NCBI GenBank assembly: GCA_913009755.1
Contig: CAJVWU010000007.1
Span: 1 to 64,000 of the forward strand
DNA from: an uncultured Bacteroidia bacterium
Lineage (GTDB): Bacteria; Bacteroidota; Bacteroidia; Bacteroidales; F082
Reading direction: 5' to 3'
DNA: 64,000 bases
The translations under genes and the position numbers were made by a program. The stretch's first letter is position 1. The number at the start of each line of letters is the position of its first letter. The notes under the pieces were generated by a model. It had not been told where the DNA came from. It saw only the letters and a list, made by a program, of their open reading frames with translations, and did no database searches. Positions 53,433 through 63,415 of the stretch are shown in pieces.

Positions 53433-54509
53433 ATGAAAAAGAGTTTCGAAAACATATTACCTTACGTTAGCGGGCTGAGGTTCTGGATAATATTTGCCTC
53501 CATTGTGATTGTCCTGGCCGCCATGAAAGAAGCCCGTTACATTATTAACATCATCCTGCTGGCTTTTTTTATTACATCCATCTCCATCGGCCCTATCGAA
53601 TGGATGAAAAAGAAAGGCCTGCCCGAATTGTGGGCTATCCTGATCATGATCTTATCTTTTATTGTCGTAATTTCGCTTACCATATTCATTGTGGGTTCCT
53701 CGGTCAATAATTTTGTTTTGAAGATGCCTTATTATAATGAAAGGTTTAACCGGCTTTGGCTCGAGACACACCGGTGGCTTGTTGAGCATGGGTTTGTTAA
53801 TAAAAACTTCAGCCCGTTGCAAGAACTTAACCCCGGTAATATCCTAAAAATTGCCGGCGGTTTTTTTACCGGGTTCGGCAATGTGATGGGTACTTTTTTC
53901 CTCGTGTTTATTATTTATGTTTTTATGCTGTTTGAAATATCTGTTTTTTCGAGGAAACTCAAATTGATAAAACCAAAGTCAGTACAATCGGTTGACGAGG
54001 TTTTGAGAAGTCTGGTGAAGTATTTTGGAATTAAAACCTTAACAAGTTTTTCAACCGGGTTTTTCATTGCCATCGGGTTGCTCATTCTTGGTGTTGATTT
54101 CCCTGTTTTATGGGGATTCCTGGCTTTCATCCTGAATTTCATCCCCAGCATCGGTTCTTTCATAGCCGCCATTCCGGCCGTCCTGTTGTCCCTGATTTTG
54201 CTGGGGCCCTTCGGGGCCCTGATCACCGTGATTATGTATTTCGTGATCAATACCATTATCGGAAATATTTTAGAACCGCAACTTATGGGGCGGAACCTCG
54301 GTATTTCCCCCTTGTTTGTATTCGTTGCCATGATCTTCTGGGGTTATATCCTTGGCACAATTGGTATGCTGATTGCCACTCCCCTGATCATCATGATCAA
54401 GATCATTCTTGACAGCAGGCCGGTAACAAAAGATATAGGCACTTTGCTTGGCAACGGCCTTACGGTCCATGCGCTGGAAGATGAGCAGAAAAAGCAGGAC
54501 CTTATGTAA
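53433..54509 (+). CDS. AI-2E family (TqsA/PerM) membrane transporter
   Basis: A 358-residue protein with about eight hydrophobic segments. The family is marked by the C-terminal block FILNFIPSIGSFIAAIPAVLLSLI and the GNILEPQLMGRNLGISPLFVFVAMIFWGYILGTIGMLIATPL region. Relatives include TqsA (autoinducer-2 export), PerM and sodium-proton antiporters, so a specific role is not possible to fix. The start is 48 bases after the channel stop and likely in the same transcript. Confidence 0.85.
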   Translation: MKKSFENILPYVSGLRFWIIFASIVIVLAAMKEARYIINIILLAFFITSISIGPIEWMKKKGLPELWAILIMILSFIVVISLTIFIVGSSVNNFVLKMPYYNERFNRLWLETHRWLVEHGFVNKNFSPLQELNPGNILKIAGGFFTGFGNVMGTFFLVFIIYVFMLFEISVFSRKLKLIKPKSVQSVDEVLRSLVKYFGIKTLTSFSTGFFIAIGLLILGVDFPVLWGFLAFILNFIPSIGSFIAAIPAVLLSLILLGPFGALITVIMYFVINTIIGNILEPQLMGRNLGISPLFVFVAMIFWGYILGTIGMLIATPLIIMIKIILDSRPVTKDIGTLLGNGLTVHALEDEQKKQDLM

Positions 54510-55023
54510 AACGAAAACAAAAAAATTTGTGGAAGATATTATCGGTTATATCATTCTTTTTGCATTAGGACTGGGAGCACTCTACCTGTATCAATGGCGT
54601 AAAGATAAAATACGGATCTTACCTGTTTCCGATCAACATTATCAGGAATTACGACTGATGATCTTCATCCGCAGACAACATGGCGAAATACAAAACCTCA
54701 TTTTCCGCGTCAGCGCAAAAAAAGATATCATAATTCAGGACATCCTGGTTGAAATGATTTCATCCAAACAGGAAACCACATCCTTATCCCTTAAACATCT
54801 TCTGGAAGATAGCGGGTTTCCTGTGCACATATCTTCAGGTAAGTCTTCTGATTTCGAGGTAACAATGGAAAAGTTCAGGACTGAAATTACCCGCCAATCC
54901 CAACAATTCAACACCTTCAGGCTGGTAGCCGAAACAATTAAAGGTAAAAAATTCAAATCACACCGGCTGGCATTCAGCAAATACTGGTCAGTTTTCAAAC
55001 CGGACAGCGGGAAGTATAATTAG
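54481..55023 (+). CDS. membrane-anchored hypothetical protein
   Basis: A 180-residue protein with one N-terminal membrane helix (DIIGYIILFALGLGALYLYQW, about residues 18-38) and a soluble, beta-rich cytoplasmic or periplasmic rest (LRLMIFIRRQHGEIQNLIFRVSAK). It overlaps the end of the AI-2E transporter by 29 bases if ATG 54481 is used, or starts at GTG 54529 without overlap. I recognise no domain. A functional link to the transporter is possible only from position. Confidence 0.5.
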   Translation: MSRKSRTLCKTKTKKFVEDIIGYIILFALGLGALYLYQWRKDKIRILPVSDQHYQELRLMIFIRRQHGEIQNLIFRVSAKKDIIIQDILVEMISSKQETTSLSLKHLLEDSGFPVHISSGKSSDFEVTMEKFRTEITRQSQQFNTFRLVAETIKGKKFKSHRLAFSKYWSVFKPDSGKYN

Positions 55024-55168
55024 ATTCTGTAAAATATGAAAAGTGAAATTAAAATATACCCTTTTATTCAAATCAATAAACAATAAAAACCCGACACTAT
55101 GATAATCCCTGATATCCAATCAAATACTGATCAATTGTTAAAAATCTTACATCGAAAATCCAAAAATC

Positions 55169-55199
55169 TTTCATTTATCCGTTCCATTCCTTAATTTTG
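55169..55199 (+). promoter_or_regulatory. candidate Bacteroidota promoter for the S9 peptidase gene
   Basis: TTTC at 55169-55172 and TAATTTTG at 55192-55199, separated by 19 bases. The start codon follows about 29 bases downstream. Confidence 0.45.
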
Positions 55200-55227
55200 T
55201 TATTTAAACCAAAAACCAACCATCATC

Positions 55228-57312
55228 ATGAAGAAATTAACATTGATTTTAATTGCATTGGTTTTCATGCTTACCGCCTGCGAGCAGAAACAAAATAACG
55301 CGAAAAAAGCGATCATCGGCAAACCTGTACTCACCCTCACCAGCGACCGGATGACACCCGAAGTGTTGTGGGCTTTCGGACGGGTGAGCGGGCAACAGGT
55401 TTCCCCGGACCATGAAACAGTGTTATATGGTGTAACCTATTATTCCATTGAACAAAACAAAGGCAACCGCGAACTTTACACCGTGGATGTTAGCGGCAAC
55501 AACAAAAAACAAATAACCCATTCGGCAAAAAGCGAATTCAACGCCTTGTGGCGGCCTGACGGGAAGAAGATCGGTTTCCTGACCTCCGAAAGCGGCTCTG
55601 TCCAACTATGGGAAATGAACCCTGACGGTACAGCCCGGATGCAAATAACCAACATCGGGGGTGGCATCACCGGTTTCAAATATTCCCCCGACTGGAAAAA
55701 GATATTATATACAAAAGAAGTTCCCATCAAAAATAAGTTCGCCCCTTTGTATAAAGGCCTGCCTGATGCTACCGGCCGGCTGATGAACGATTTGATGTAC
55801 CGCCACTGGGACGAATGGGTGGACAGTTACAGCCATATTTTTGTTGCCGATTATGACGGCGAAAAGGTCTGGAACGACAAAGACATCATGATTGGCCAGC
55901 CCTATCAATCACCGCTAAAACCCTTCGGCGGCATGGAGCAGGTCAATTGGAGCCCCGACAGTAAAACTATTGCTTACACCTGCAAAAAACTCACCGGAAA
56001 GGCGGCTACGCTTTCCACCAATTCCGACATCTATTTTTACAATATCGAAACCAAAAAGACAAAAAATATGACCGAAGGCATGATGGGTTTCGATGTGGGT
56101 CCCGTATTTTCACCCGACGGCCAATATTTTGCCTGGGAGAGCATGAAGCGCAACGGATATGAATCGGACCAAAACCGTCTGTTCCTGATGAACCTGAAAA
56201 CAGGAGAGAAAATTTACGGTTCAAAGGGTTTTGACCAGAATGTTTACGGATTGATTTGGTCTGATGACAGTAAATCAGTCTTTTTCACCAGCGACTGGCA
56301 CAGCCGTTTCCAGATATACAGATACAATGTGGATAAAAACACCATTGACAAGCTGACCAAAGGCATGCACGATTACAAGCGTGTGGCTTTTGCGGGCGAC
56401 ACACTCATCGGCGCCAGAAATTCCATACAGATGCCTACCGAACTGTATGCCGTAAGCATTGCCGACGGTAAGCAAAAACAAATCACCTTTACCAACAAAG
56501 GGTTGCTCAACAAGCTCACCATGGGCAAAGTGGAAGAACGGTGGATGAAAACCAAAGACGGCAAGGATATGCTGACGCTCATCATCTATCCCCCGCATTT
56601 TGATCCTGACCGGAAATATCCTACCCTTTTATACTGCAAAGGCGGACCGCAGGGACCCCTGAGCGAGAACTTCCATTACCGCTGGAATTATGAGATCATG
56701 GCCGCCAACGATTACATCATCGTAGCACCCAACAGGAGAGGCGTTTCGGGTTTCGGACAGGCATGGCAGGAAGAGATCAGCGGTGATTATCACGGCAAAA
56801 GTATGGATGATTACCTGGTTGCCATTGACGAAATGGCCAAAGAACCGTATGTAGATGAAAATCACCTCGGTGCTGTAGGTGCCAGTGCCGGCGGATGGGC
56901 TGTTTATTACCTCGCCGGACACCACGATCACAGGTTTAAAGCATTCATCGCCCACGACGGCGTGTTTAATGAAGAAGCCCAATATCTTGAAACCGATGAA
57001 ATGTGGTTCGAAAACTGGGATGTCGGCGGGCCTTACTGGGACAAGAACAACAAAGTGGCACAGGAAAGTTATGCCCACTCACCGCATCTGTTTGTTGACA
57101 AATGGGACACCCCCATCCTAATTATTCACGGCGAAAGGGATTACCGGATCGTTTATTCTCAGGGGATGTCTGCCTTCAATGCAGCCATCTTAAAAGGGGT
57201 TCCTGCAGAATTCCTTTACTTCCCCGATGAAAGCCACTGGGTGCTGCACCCGCAAAACGCCATCCTGTGGCAGCGCGTCTTTTTCGACTGGCTGGACCGG
57301 TGGCTGAAGTAA
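55228..57312 (+). CDS. S9-family (prolyl oligopeptidase-type) peptidase lipoprotein
   Basis: A 694-residue exported lipoprotein (VFMLTAC, lipid Cys near residue 14-17). Residues about 60-400 are a beta-propeller with TolB/PD40-type blades (NWSPDSKTIAYT, WRPDGKKIGFLT, FSPDGQYFAWES), and 430-694 is the alpha/beta-hydrolase catalytic domain. The catalytic triad reads Ser553 (GASAGGW), Asp638 (HGERDYR) and His670 (ESHWV). Such enzymes cut small peptides after proline or alanine and are common in Bacteroidota periplasm. It has its own promoter. Confidence 0.92.
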   Translation: MKKLTLILIALVFMLTACEQKQNNAKKAIIGKPVLTLTSDRMTPEVLWAFGRVSGQQVSPDHETVLYGVTYYSIEQNKGNRELYTVDVSGNNKKQITHSAKSEFNALWRPDGKKIGFLTSESGSVQLWEMNPDGTARMQITNIGGGITGFKYSPDWKKILYTKEVPIKNKFAPLYKGLPDATGRLMNDLMYRHWDEWVDSYSHIFVADYDGEKVWNDKDIMIGQPYQSPLKPFGGMEQVNWSPDSKTIAYTCKKLTGKAATLSTNSDIYFYNIETKKTKNMTEGMMGFDVGPVFSPDGQYFAWESMKRNGYESDQNRLFLMNLKTGEKIYGSKGFDQNVYGLIWSDDSKSVFFTSDWHSRFQIYRYNVDKNTIDKLTKGMHDYKRVAFAGDTLIGARNSIQMPTELYAVSIADGKQKQITFTNKGLLNKLTMGKVEERWMKTKDGKDMLTLIIYPPHFDPDRKYPTLLYCKGGPQGPLSENFHYRWNYEIMAANDYIIVAPNRRGVSGFGQAWQEEISGDYHGKSMDDYLVAIDEMAKEPYVDENHLGAVGASAGGWAVYYLAGHHDHRFKAFIAHDGVFNEEAQYLETDEMWFENWDVGGPYWDKNNKVAQESYAHSPHLFVDKWDTPILIIHGERDYRIVYSQGMSAFNAAILKGVPAEFLYFPDESHWVLHPQNAILWQRVFFDWLDRWLK

Positions 57313-57763
57313 ATGGTTTATCGAATTCCTCCGGCTCTTACAATTGTCCTCCCCCCTCGCGCCAGTCTTCCCGCCCGGCCTGTGGGCAGGCGAGACCGGT
57401 GCGAAGATAGACACCGCAAACTATTATTACCGGGAAAAACAAAGCCAATTAAGTTAAGTTCTTTATCTTTGAAAATTAAGCCGTAATGAAGTTTTTGAGG
57501 TATTAGCTCTGGTCCAAGTCAGCCACCCCGCAGGGCGGCACGCAAGACTTGAACCAGTTTGGGTGCTCAACGAATATCCGCCGGGACTGAAACTACCCGT
57601 CGGATCAGCCCTCTGCCGGCTCAAGTTTTCCATCCATTGCATTTGTACATGCAGGATGACCGGGCAGACATAATATATGCTACATAAAAAACCGATATAA
57701 ATACACATAAACCATGTAGCATATATTATGTAATCTCTTATCTTTGAACAAAAACAGCAATGA
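57313..57763. other. intergenic patch with inverted repeats
   Basis: About 450 bases of non-coding sequence. A GC-rich imperfect hairpin (CCGCCCGGCC...GGGCAGGCG) lies at 57371-57392, an interrupted repeat CTGGTCCAAGTC and GACTTGAACCAG at about 57508-57558, and a perfect 18-bp inverted repeat at 57668-57731, listed separately. TATCTTTG occurs at 57464 and 57739. No gene is supported here. Confidence 0.6.
57668..57731. repeat. perfect 18-bp inverted repeat upstream of the ATPase remnant
   Basis: ACATAATATATGCTACAT (57668-57685) and ATGTAGCATATATTATGT (57714-57731) are exact reverse complements with a 28-base loop. The right arm ends eight bases before a TATCTTTG -7-like element, so it could act as an operator or as the end of a mobile element. 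Confidence 0.75.
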
Positions 57764-58165
57764 ATCCATTTACTCGACTTCTCGGAAATTTACACCTATT
57801 ACACCCAGGTTGTTTGCAATTATGCATTTTCGGAAACAGAAAATAAACTGGAGTTACCACAGGCATATACAATAACAGATGATTTAATTGAGAACAGAAA
57901 AGCCGACTATCAAAATTCACTCCGCTTACTCCCTGAAAACCAGCGAAAGGTTGCAATAGCCGTTGCCAATGAAGGCATTATAAAAAAACCAACTGCAATT
58001 GATTTTATTTTAAAACACAGGCTTCCTTCCGTTTCTTCGGTTGCACAAGCATTAAAATCCCTTGAAAGCAAAGAGATCATCTGTTTAACAAATGATGGCT
58101 ATACCGTTTACGATGTGTTTTTTAAGAGGTTTTTGCAGCGGTACTATGGAAAAGAGTTGAGATAA
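57764..58165 (+). pseudogene. C-terminal remnant of AAA ATPase (archaeal-type/DUF234)
   Basis: An uninterrupted frame from after TGA at 57761 to a stop at 58163-58165 encodes YTQVVCNYAFSETENKLELP and then LRLLPENQRKVAIAVANEG, PTAIDFILKHRLPSVSSVAQALKSLESKEIICLTNDGYTVYD, ending KRFLQRYYGKELR. That is the winged-helix C-terminal part of the ATPase family of the archaeal-type AAA proteins common in Bacteroidota. The Walker motifs are missing, so the gene has lost its N-terminal two thirds. Probably a decayed gene or an excision scar. Confidence 0.7.
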
Positions 58166-58254
58166 AAATCCCCTTATTCCATCGCCGGCTTTATTGACAA
58201 GGAGTTTTGTTCCTGCCGCGTGGATAATCAATTCTTTTTTTCCCAATGATTTAA

Positions 58255-58262
58255 TACCTTTG
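58255..58262 (+). promoter_or_regulatory. promoter -7 element of the nucleotide-sugar operon
   Basis: TACCTTTG exactly matches TAnnTTTG, with a T-rich stretch at 58235-58241 upstream. It is 47 bases before the start at 58309. Confidence 0.4.
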
Positions 58263-58308
58263 CCAGCTTAATAAACAAACTGCTAATCTTAAACAAAATA
58301 ATTGCTGA

Positions 58309-59631
58309 ATGAAAATAGTAATTGTAGGCACAGGATATGTCGGACTGGTGTCGGGTGCTTGTTTTGCCGAAGTCGGCCTGGATGTTACCTGCGTTGACAT
58401 TGACAAAAAAAAGATCAGGGACCTGAAACAGGGTAAACTCCCCATTTACGAACGGGGCCTTGAAGAAATTGTCCACAGAAACCTTGAAAAAGGCCGGTTA
58501 CATTTCAGTACCAATCTTGCCGAATCGCTGGAGGAGGTCAGCGTTGTTTTCAGCGCGGTAGGCACACCCCCTGATGAAGATGGCAGCGCCGATCTTCAAT
58601 ATGTGCTGAATGTGGCCCGTGAGGTGGGTGAACACATGAACGATTATATACTGGTTGTTACCAAAAGTACGGTCCCGGTCGGTACGGCAGAAAAAGTAAG
58701 GAAAGCGATCCAAGAGGCTCTCGATAAAAGAAAATCTGATTTCACATTTGATGTGGCATCCAACCCCGAGTTCCTGAAAGAAGGTGATGCCGTAAATGAT
58801 TTCCTGAAACCGGACCGTATTGTTGTTGGCGTTGATTCCGACAAAGCCCGGAACCTGATGCAGCGGCTTTATAAGCCATTCACCATGAACGGACACCCGG
58901 TCATCATGATGGATATCGTTTCGGCCGAAATGACCAAATATGCCGCCAATGCCATGCTGGCCACCAAGATCAGTTTCATGAACGACATTGCCAATCTGTG
59001 CGAGATCGCAGGTGCCGATGTCAACATGGTACGAAAAGGGATTGGCTCCGACCCGCGCATCGGCAGATACTTTATTTATCCCGGGACAGGTTACGGCGGC
59101 TCCTGTTTCCCAAAAGATGTGAAAGCCCTGATCAGAACTGCCCATCAGCATGGCTACGATATGGCCGTACTCAAAGCCGTTGAAGATGTCAATGAACGGC
59201 AGAAATCCATCCTTTTCGGGAAAGCCATGAAATATTTTGACGGCAACCTGAAAGGCAAAACTTTCGCCTTATGGGGGCTGGCATTCAAACCGCAGACAGA
59301 CGATATGCGCGAAGCACCTTCGAGGGTGGTCATCAACAAATTACTGGAAGCCGGTGCCAAAGTGAAAACTTACGACCCCGTGGCCCTGGATGAAGCCAAA
59401 CGGATATTCGGCGACAAGATCGAATTTGTAAATGACCAGTACGAAGCCCTGATAGAGGTGGATGCTTTGTTTTTGATCACCGAATGGCCGGAATTTAAAT
59501 TTCCGAGTTTCAAGATCATGAAAAAACTCATGATAAAACCTGTTATTTTTGACGGAAGGAACATTTATGACAAATCGGAAATGAAAAATGAAGGATTCCG
59601 CTATTTTGGGATCGGCATTGGCGGCGAATAA
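58309..59631 (+). CDS. ugd: UDP-glucose 6-dehydrogenase
   Basis: A 440-residue enzyme that oxidises UDP-glucose to UDP-glucuronate with two NAD+. N-terminal Rossmann domain [46 protein letters not shown], and [26 protein letters not shown]; the catalytic Cys is in [16 protein letters not shown] near residue 260. C-terminal UDP-binding domain from about 315 ([18 protein letters not shown]). It is followed by the UDP-glucuronate decarboxylase gene, 104 bases downstream, so the pair makes UDP-xylose. Intact and normal length. Confidence 0.95.
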   Translation: MKIVIVGTGYVGLVSGACFAEVGLDVTCVDIDKKKIRDLKQGKLPIYERGLEEIVHRNLEKGRLHFSTNLAESLEEVSVVFSAVGTPPDEDGSADLQYVLNVAREVGEHMNDYILVVTKSTVPVGTAEKVRKAIQEALDKRKSDFTFDVASNPEFLKEGDAVNDFLKPDRIVVGVDSDKARNLMQRLYKPFTMNGHPVIMMDIVSAEMTKYAANAMLATKISFMNDIANLCEIAGADVNMVRKGIGSDPRIGRYFIYPGTGYGGSCFPKDVKALIRTAHQHGYDMAVLKAVEDVNERQKSILFGKAMKYFDGNLKGKTFALWGLAFKPQTDDMREAPSRVVINKLLEAGAKVKTYDPVALDEAKRIFGDKIEFVNDQYEALIEVDALFLITEWPEFKFPSFKIMKKLMIKPVIFDGRNIYDKSEMKNEGFRYFGIGIGGE

Positions 59632-59735
59632 TTTTTTAAACATGAATAACCCATGGCAAATGGTGCTGACATACCGAAGAAAGTTAAAATACATTTCTTT
59701 GCGTCTTGACGCCTTTGCGTAAAACATATTAACAA

Positions 59736-60677
59736 ATGAAACGGATTTTAGTCACGGGCGGAGCAGGATTTTTGGGATCACATCTGTGTGAACGGCTGCT
59801 GAACGGCGGGCACGAGGTGATCTCCCTCGACAATTACTTTACAGGGATGAAACGCAACATCGTCCATCTGATGGATAACCCTTATTTTGAGGTGATCCGC
59901 CACGATGTGACCATGCCTTTTTTCATCGAGGTGGACCAAATCTACAACCTGGCCTGCCCTGCCTCCCCCATTCACTATCAATACAATCCCATTAAAACCG
60001 TAAAAACTTCGGTGATGGGTGCCATCAATATGCTCGGGCTGGCTAAACGCATCAAAGCTAAAATCCTTCAGGCTTCCACCAGCGAAGTGTATGGCGACCC
60101 ATTGGTCCATCCTCAAAAAGAAGATTACTGGGGCCATGTAAACCCCATCGGGAAAAGGTCGTGTTATGACGAAGGTAAACGCGTGGCCGAAACGTTGTAT
60201 ATGAGCTATCACGAACAAAACAATGTGCGCATTAAGATAGCCCGGATATTCAATACCTATGGACCAAACATGCACCCCAACGACGGCAGGGTGGTTTCCA
60301 ATTTCATCGTGCAGGCGCTCAAAGGTGAGGATATCACGATTTATGGCGACGGGAATCAAACCCGCAGTTTCCAGTATGTTGACGACCTGATCGAAGGATT
60401 TGTCCGCCTGATGGATACACGCGAAGAATTCATAGGCCCGGTCAACCTGGGAAATCCGGGAGAGTTTACCATACTTGAACTGGCTGAAAAAGTCCTTGAA
60501 CTGACAGACAGCCAATCAAAACTGATTTTCAGACCTTTACCGGAAGATGATCCCATGCAGCGGCAACCCGACATTACCCTGGCAAAAAAAGAGCTGGGAT
60601 GGGAACCAAAAATCCCGCTTGAAAAAGGGCTTGTCAAAACAATCAGCTATTTTGACCAACTACTGAAGGAGTTATGA
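59736..60677 (+). CDS. UDP-glucuronate decarboxylase (UDP-xylose synthase)
   Basis: A 313-residue extended SDR. N-terminal [16 protein letters not shown], substrate segment [23 protein letters not shown], the catalytic region [12 protein letters not shown] (Tyr-x-x-x-Lys), [22 protein letters not shown] and [15 protein letters not shown]. This set is characteristic of UXS rather than UDP-glucose 4-epimerase. It uses UDP-glucuronate to make UDP-xylose. It overlaps the next gene by four bases. Confidence 0.92.
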   Translation: MKRILVTGGAGFLGSHLCERLLNGGHEVISLDNYFTGMKRNIVHLMDNPYFEVIRHDVTMPFFIEVDQIYNLACPASPIHYQYNPIKTVKTSVMGAINMLGLAKRIKAKILQASTSEVYGDPLVHPQKEDYWGHVNPIGKRSCYDEGKRVAETLYMSYHEQNNVRIKIARIFNTYGPNMHPNDGRVVSNFIVQALKGEDITIYGDGNQTRSFQYVDDLIEGFVRLMDTREEFIGPVNLGNPGEFTILELAEKVLELTDSQSKLIFRPLPEDDPMQRQPDITLAKKELGWEPKIPLEKGLVKTISYFDQLLKEL

Positions 60678-61540
60678 AAAACATCCTAATTACCGGAAGC
60701 AACGGCCAGTTAGGTTCAGAGATCAGGGATTTATCACCGGAATACCCGGATTATCAATTCAAATTCATTGATATTGATGAACTCGACCTGACAGATTCAG
60801 AAGCTGTAAAGGGTTATTTCCGTCAAAAACATTTTGACTTTTGCATCAATTGTTCTGCCTACACCGCAGTGGACAAGGCGGAAGATGAGGATGGCAAAGC
60901 CATGGCTGTCAACTTCACGGCAGTAAAAAATCTGGCACATATCCTTGCCGGGAAAAAGACTTTCCTTATTCATATTTCGACCGATTATATTTTTAACGGG
61001 AAAAATTATAAACCTTACACAGAAACCGATCCCACCTCCCCGCAATCGGTTTATGGGCTGTCGAAATTGAAAGGGGAAGAGTCCGTTTTGGAAAGCCCGG
61101 TTGATGCCATCATCATCCGAACTTCGTGGTTGTATTCGGGTTATGGAAATAACTTTGTCAAAACCATCCTACGCCTGGCAAAAGAACGGGATATGCTTAA
61201 TGTGGTTGCCGATCAGGTGGGAACACCGACATACGCAGGCGATCTGGCCAAAGCCATCCTGGAGATCATCGGTTCAAAGAATTTAAAACCAGACAAACAG
61301 GTTTATCATTTCAGCAACGAAGGGGTAACAAGCTGGTATGATTTTGCCCGTGCCATTGTGGATGAAAGCGGTTTCGGTTGCAAAGTGATGCCCATCGAAA
61401 CAAAAGATTTCCCCACCAAAGCCAGTCGCCCGTTTTACAGCGTACTGAACAAGAGGAAAATAAAACATGATTTTAATATCCATATACCTTACTGGCGCGA
61501 CAGCCTGTCTATAGTTATAAACAAACTGAAAAACGATTAA
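60674..61540 (+). CDS. rfbD: dTDP-4-dehydrorhamnose reductase-like SDR (RmlD)
   Basis: A 288-residue protein of the RmlD family: [18 protein letters not shown] at the N-terminus, [34 protein letters not shown], and the catalytic [10 protein letters not shown] (Tyr-x-x-x-Lys). It reduces dTDP-4-keto-L-rhamnose to dTDP-L-rhamnose. No other rhamnose-pathway gene (rmlA, B, C) is in the window, so those genes may be elsewhere. It overlaps uxs by four bases, so translation is coupled. Confidence 0.88.
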   Translation: MKNILITGSNGQLGSEIRDLSPEYPDYQFKFIDIDELDLTDSEAVKGYFRQKHFDFCINCSAYTAVDKAEDEDGKAMAVNFTAVKNLAHILAGKKTFLIHISTDYIFNGKNYKPYTETDPTSPQSVYGLSKLKGEESVLESPVDAIIIRTSWLYSGYGNNFVKTILRLAKERDMLNVVADQVGTPTYAGDLAKAILEIIGSKNLKPDKQVYHFSNEGVTSWYDFARAIVDESGFGCKVMPIETKDFPTKASRPFYSVLNKRKIKHDFNIHIPYWRDSLSIVINKLKND

Positions 61541-61575
61541 AGTATTAATTTGTGAACCCAACAAATAAAGAAAAA

Positions 61576-63312
61576 ATGAACACTCAAATTGATCAGAGCG
61601 TACTTGACAAAGCCAACCGTTGGCTTAAAGGCCGGTATGACGAAGAAACCAAAAAAGCCATCCGTAATATGATGGAAAACCACCCGGAGGAACTGGTGGA
61701 ATCATTTTATCGCGACCTGGAATTCGGTACCGGTGGCCTGCGCGGCATCATGGGTGCAGGATCAAACCGGATGAACAAATACACGGTGGGTGCGGCAACG
61801 CAGGGATTTGCCAATTACCTGAAAAAGAATTTTCCCAACCGGGCACCAATCAAGGTGGCCATTGCCCACGATTCACGGAACAACAGCGATTACTTTGCCC
61901 GGATTACGGCCAATGTCTTCTCGGCCAACGGCATCAAAGTTTTCCTTTTCGACAGCCTGCGACCAACACCGGAATTGTCTTTTGCCATTCGTGAACTGGG
62001 ATGCCAGGGAGGTATCGTCATCACGGCCTCGCACAACCCGAAAGAATACAACGGATACAAAGCATACTGGGAAGATGGCGGACAGTTGATCAGCCCGCAC
62101 GACAAGGAAGTGATTGCCGAAGTGGAGAAGATCAAAGATATTGCGGAAGTAAAATTTGAGGCGAATAATGAACTGATCGAAATGATCGGCGAAAATATTG
62201 ACCGCATTTATCTTGAAAAGGTCAGGTCTTTGTCACTTTCGCCTGAAGTCATTCAAAGGCAGAAAGATTTCAAAATCGTTTATACCTCCCTGCATGGGAC
62301 AGGCATTACCCTGGTCCCTGATGCACTCAGGGAATTTGGTTTTGAGAATGTATATTTGGTTGATGAACAGGCTGTCCCCGATGGTAATTTTCCGACGGTA
62401 AAGTCACCCAACCCGGAAGAACCGGCAGCCCTTGAACTGGCCATTAAAAAAGCAAAGGCAGTACATGCTGATTTGGTTATGGCTACCGATCCGGATGGCG
62501 ACAGGGTGGGGATTGCCGTCCGCAAAGGGGATGACCTCGTTTTACTGAACGGAAACCAGGCCGCCTCACTTTTAATTTACTATTTGCTCACCAAATGGAA
62601 AGAAAACAACAAACTGACAGGCAACGAATTTATTGTAAAAACAATTGTTACCAGTGAGTTGCTTGCCGACATTGCCGATAAATTCGGTGTGGAACACTTT
62701 GACGTACTGACCGGTTTCAAATACATTGCGGATATCATCAAACGGTATGAAGGGAAGAAAACCTTTATCGGCGGCGGTGAAGAGAGTTACGGTTACCTCG
62801 TGGGGGATTTTGTCCGCGACAAAGATGCCGTTATTTCCTGTTCAATGATCGCAGAAACAGCGGCCTGGGCTGCTGATCGCGGTATTGGACTTTATGATCT
62901 GTTACTGGATATTTACCTTGAATTTGACTTGTATAAAGAAAAACTGGTCTCCATCGTCAGAAAAGGAAAATCCGGCGCCGAAGAAATCCGGCAGATCATG
63001 GATAATCTCAGGAGCAACCCACCGGAAAACCTGGATGGCTCACCTGTTGTTATCCTAAAAGACTATCTCGAAGAAACAGATAAAAACCTGGAAACAGGCC
63101 AAACCGGCCAGATCACCTTACCCAAATCCAATGTGCTGCAATTCATCACAAAGGATGGAAGCAAGGTCAGCGTGAGGCCTTCGGGTACGGAGCCTAAAAT
63201 CAAGTTTTATTTCGGGGTGAAAGCTCACCTTCCCCAAAAAGATGATTTTGAAAGAATATCAAATGATCTGGAGAAAAAAATTGAAAGAATAATAAAAGAC
63301 CTCGGCATGTAA
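61576..63312 (+). CDS. phosphoglucomutase/phosphomannomutase-type phosphohexomutase
   Basis: A 578-residue protein of the alpha-D-phosphohexomutase superfamily. FGTGGLRGIMGAGSNRMN near residue 47, phosphoserine loop ITASHNPKEYNGYKAYW near 150, metal-binding DPDGDRVGIAV near 303, sugar-binding GGGEESYGYL near 400, and phosphate-binding RPSGTEPKIKFYF near 535. The size is typical of phosphoglucomutases of the PgcA type, giving glucose 1-phosphate for UDP-glucose. ATG at 61576 is preferred over GTG at 61552. It closes the operon. Confidence 0.93.
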   Translation: MNTQIDQSVLDKANRWLKGRYDEETKKAIRNMMENHPEELVESFYRDLEFGTGGLRGIMGAGSNRMNKYTVGAATQGFANYLKKNFPNRAPIKVAIAHDSRNNSDYFARITANVFSANGIKVFLFDSLRPTPELSFAIRELGCQGGIVITASHNPKEYNGYKAYWEDGGQLISPHDKEVIAEVEKIKDIAEVKFEANNELIEMIGENIDRIYLEKVRSLSLSPEVIQRQKDFKIVYTSLHGTGITLVPDALREFGFENVYLVDEQAVPDGNFPTVKSPNPEEPAALELAIKKAKAVHADLVMATDPDGDRVGIAVRKGDDLVLLNGNQAASLLIYYLLTKWKENNKLTGNEFIVKTIVTSELLADIADKFGVEHFDVLTGFKYIADIIKRYEGKKTFIGGGEESYGYLVGDFVRDKDAVISCSMIAETAAWAADRGIGLYDLLLDIYLEFDLYKEKLVSIVRKGKSGAEEIRQIMDNLRSNPPENLDGSPVVILKDYLEETDKNLETGQTGQITLPKSNVLQFITKDGSKVSVRPSGTEPKIKFYFGVKAHLPQKDDFERISNDLEKKIERIIKDLGM

Positions 63313-63332
63313 CGGAGGTTTCAACTCTGTAA

Positions 63333-63350
63333 CGGCGGTTTCAACCGCCG
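63333..63350. repeat. REP-like palindrome after the mutase gene
   Basis: CGGCGGTT-TC-AACCGCCG is a perfect 8-bp stem 20 bases downstream of the mutase stop. No T run. A variant (GCGGTT-GA-AACCGC) follows at 63395. Confidence 0.6.
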
Positions 63351-63384
63351 TATAACTGCTAATCAACTACTGCAAATTGATTGA

Positions 63385-63411
63385 ACAAAAAAAAGCGGTT
63401 GAAACCGCCTT
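63385..63411 (-). terminator. Rho-independent terminator of fabI
   Basis: On the minus strand AAAGGCGGTT-TC-AACCGC is followed by TTTTTTTT (63394-63387). It lies five bases after the fabI stop and fits a strong intrinsic terminator. Confidence 0.85.
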
Positions 63412-63415
63412 TACT

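Noticed and set aside
57463-57708. Minus-strand frame of 81 codons in the intergenic patch
   Set aside because: It is formed from inverted-repeat sequence and has no coherent protein features.
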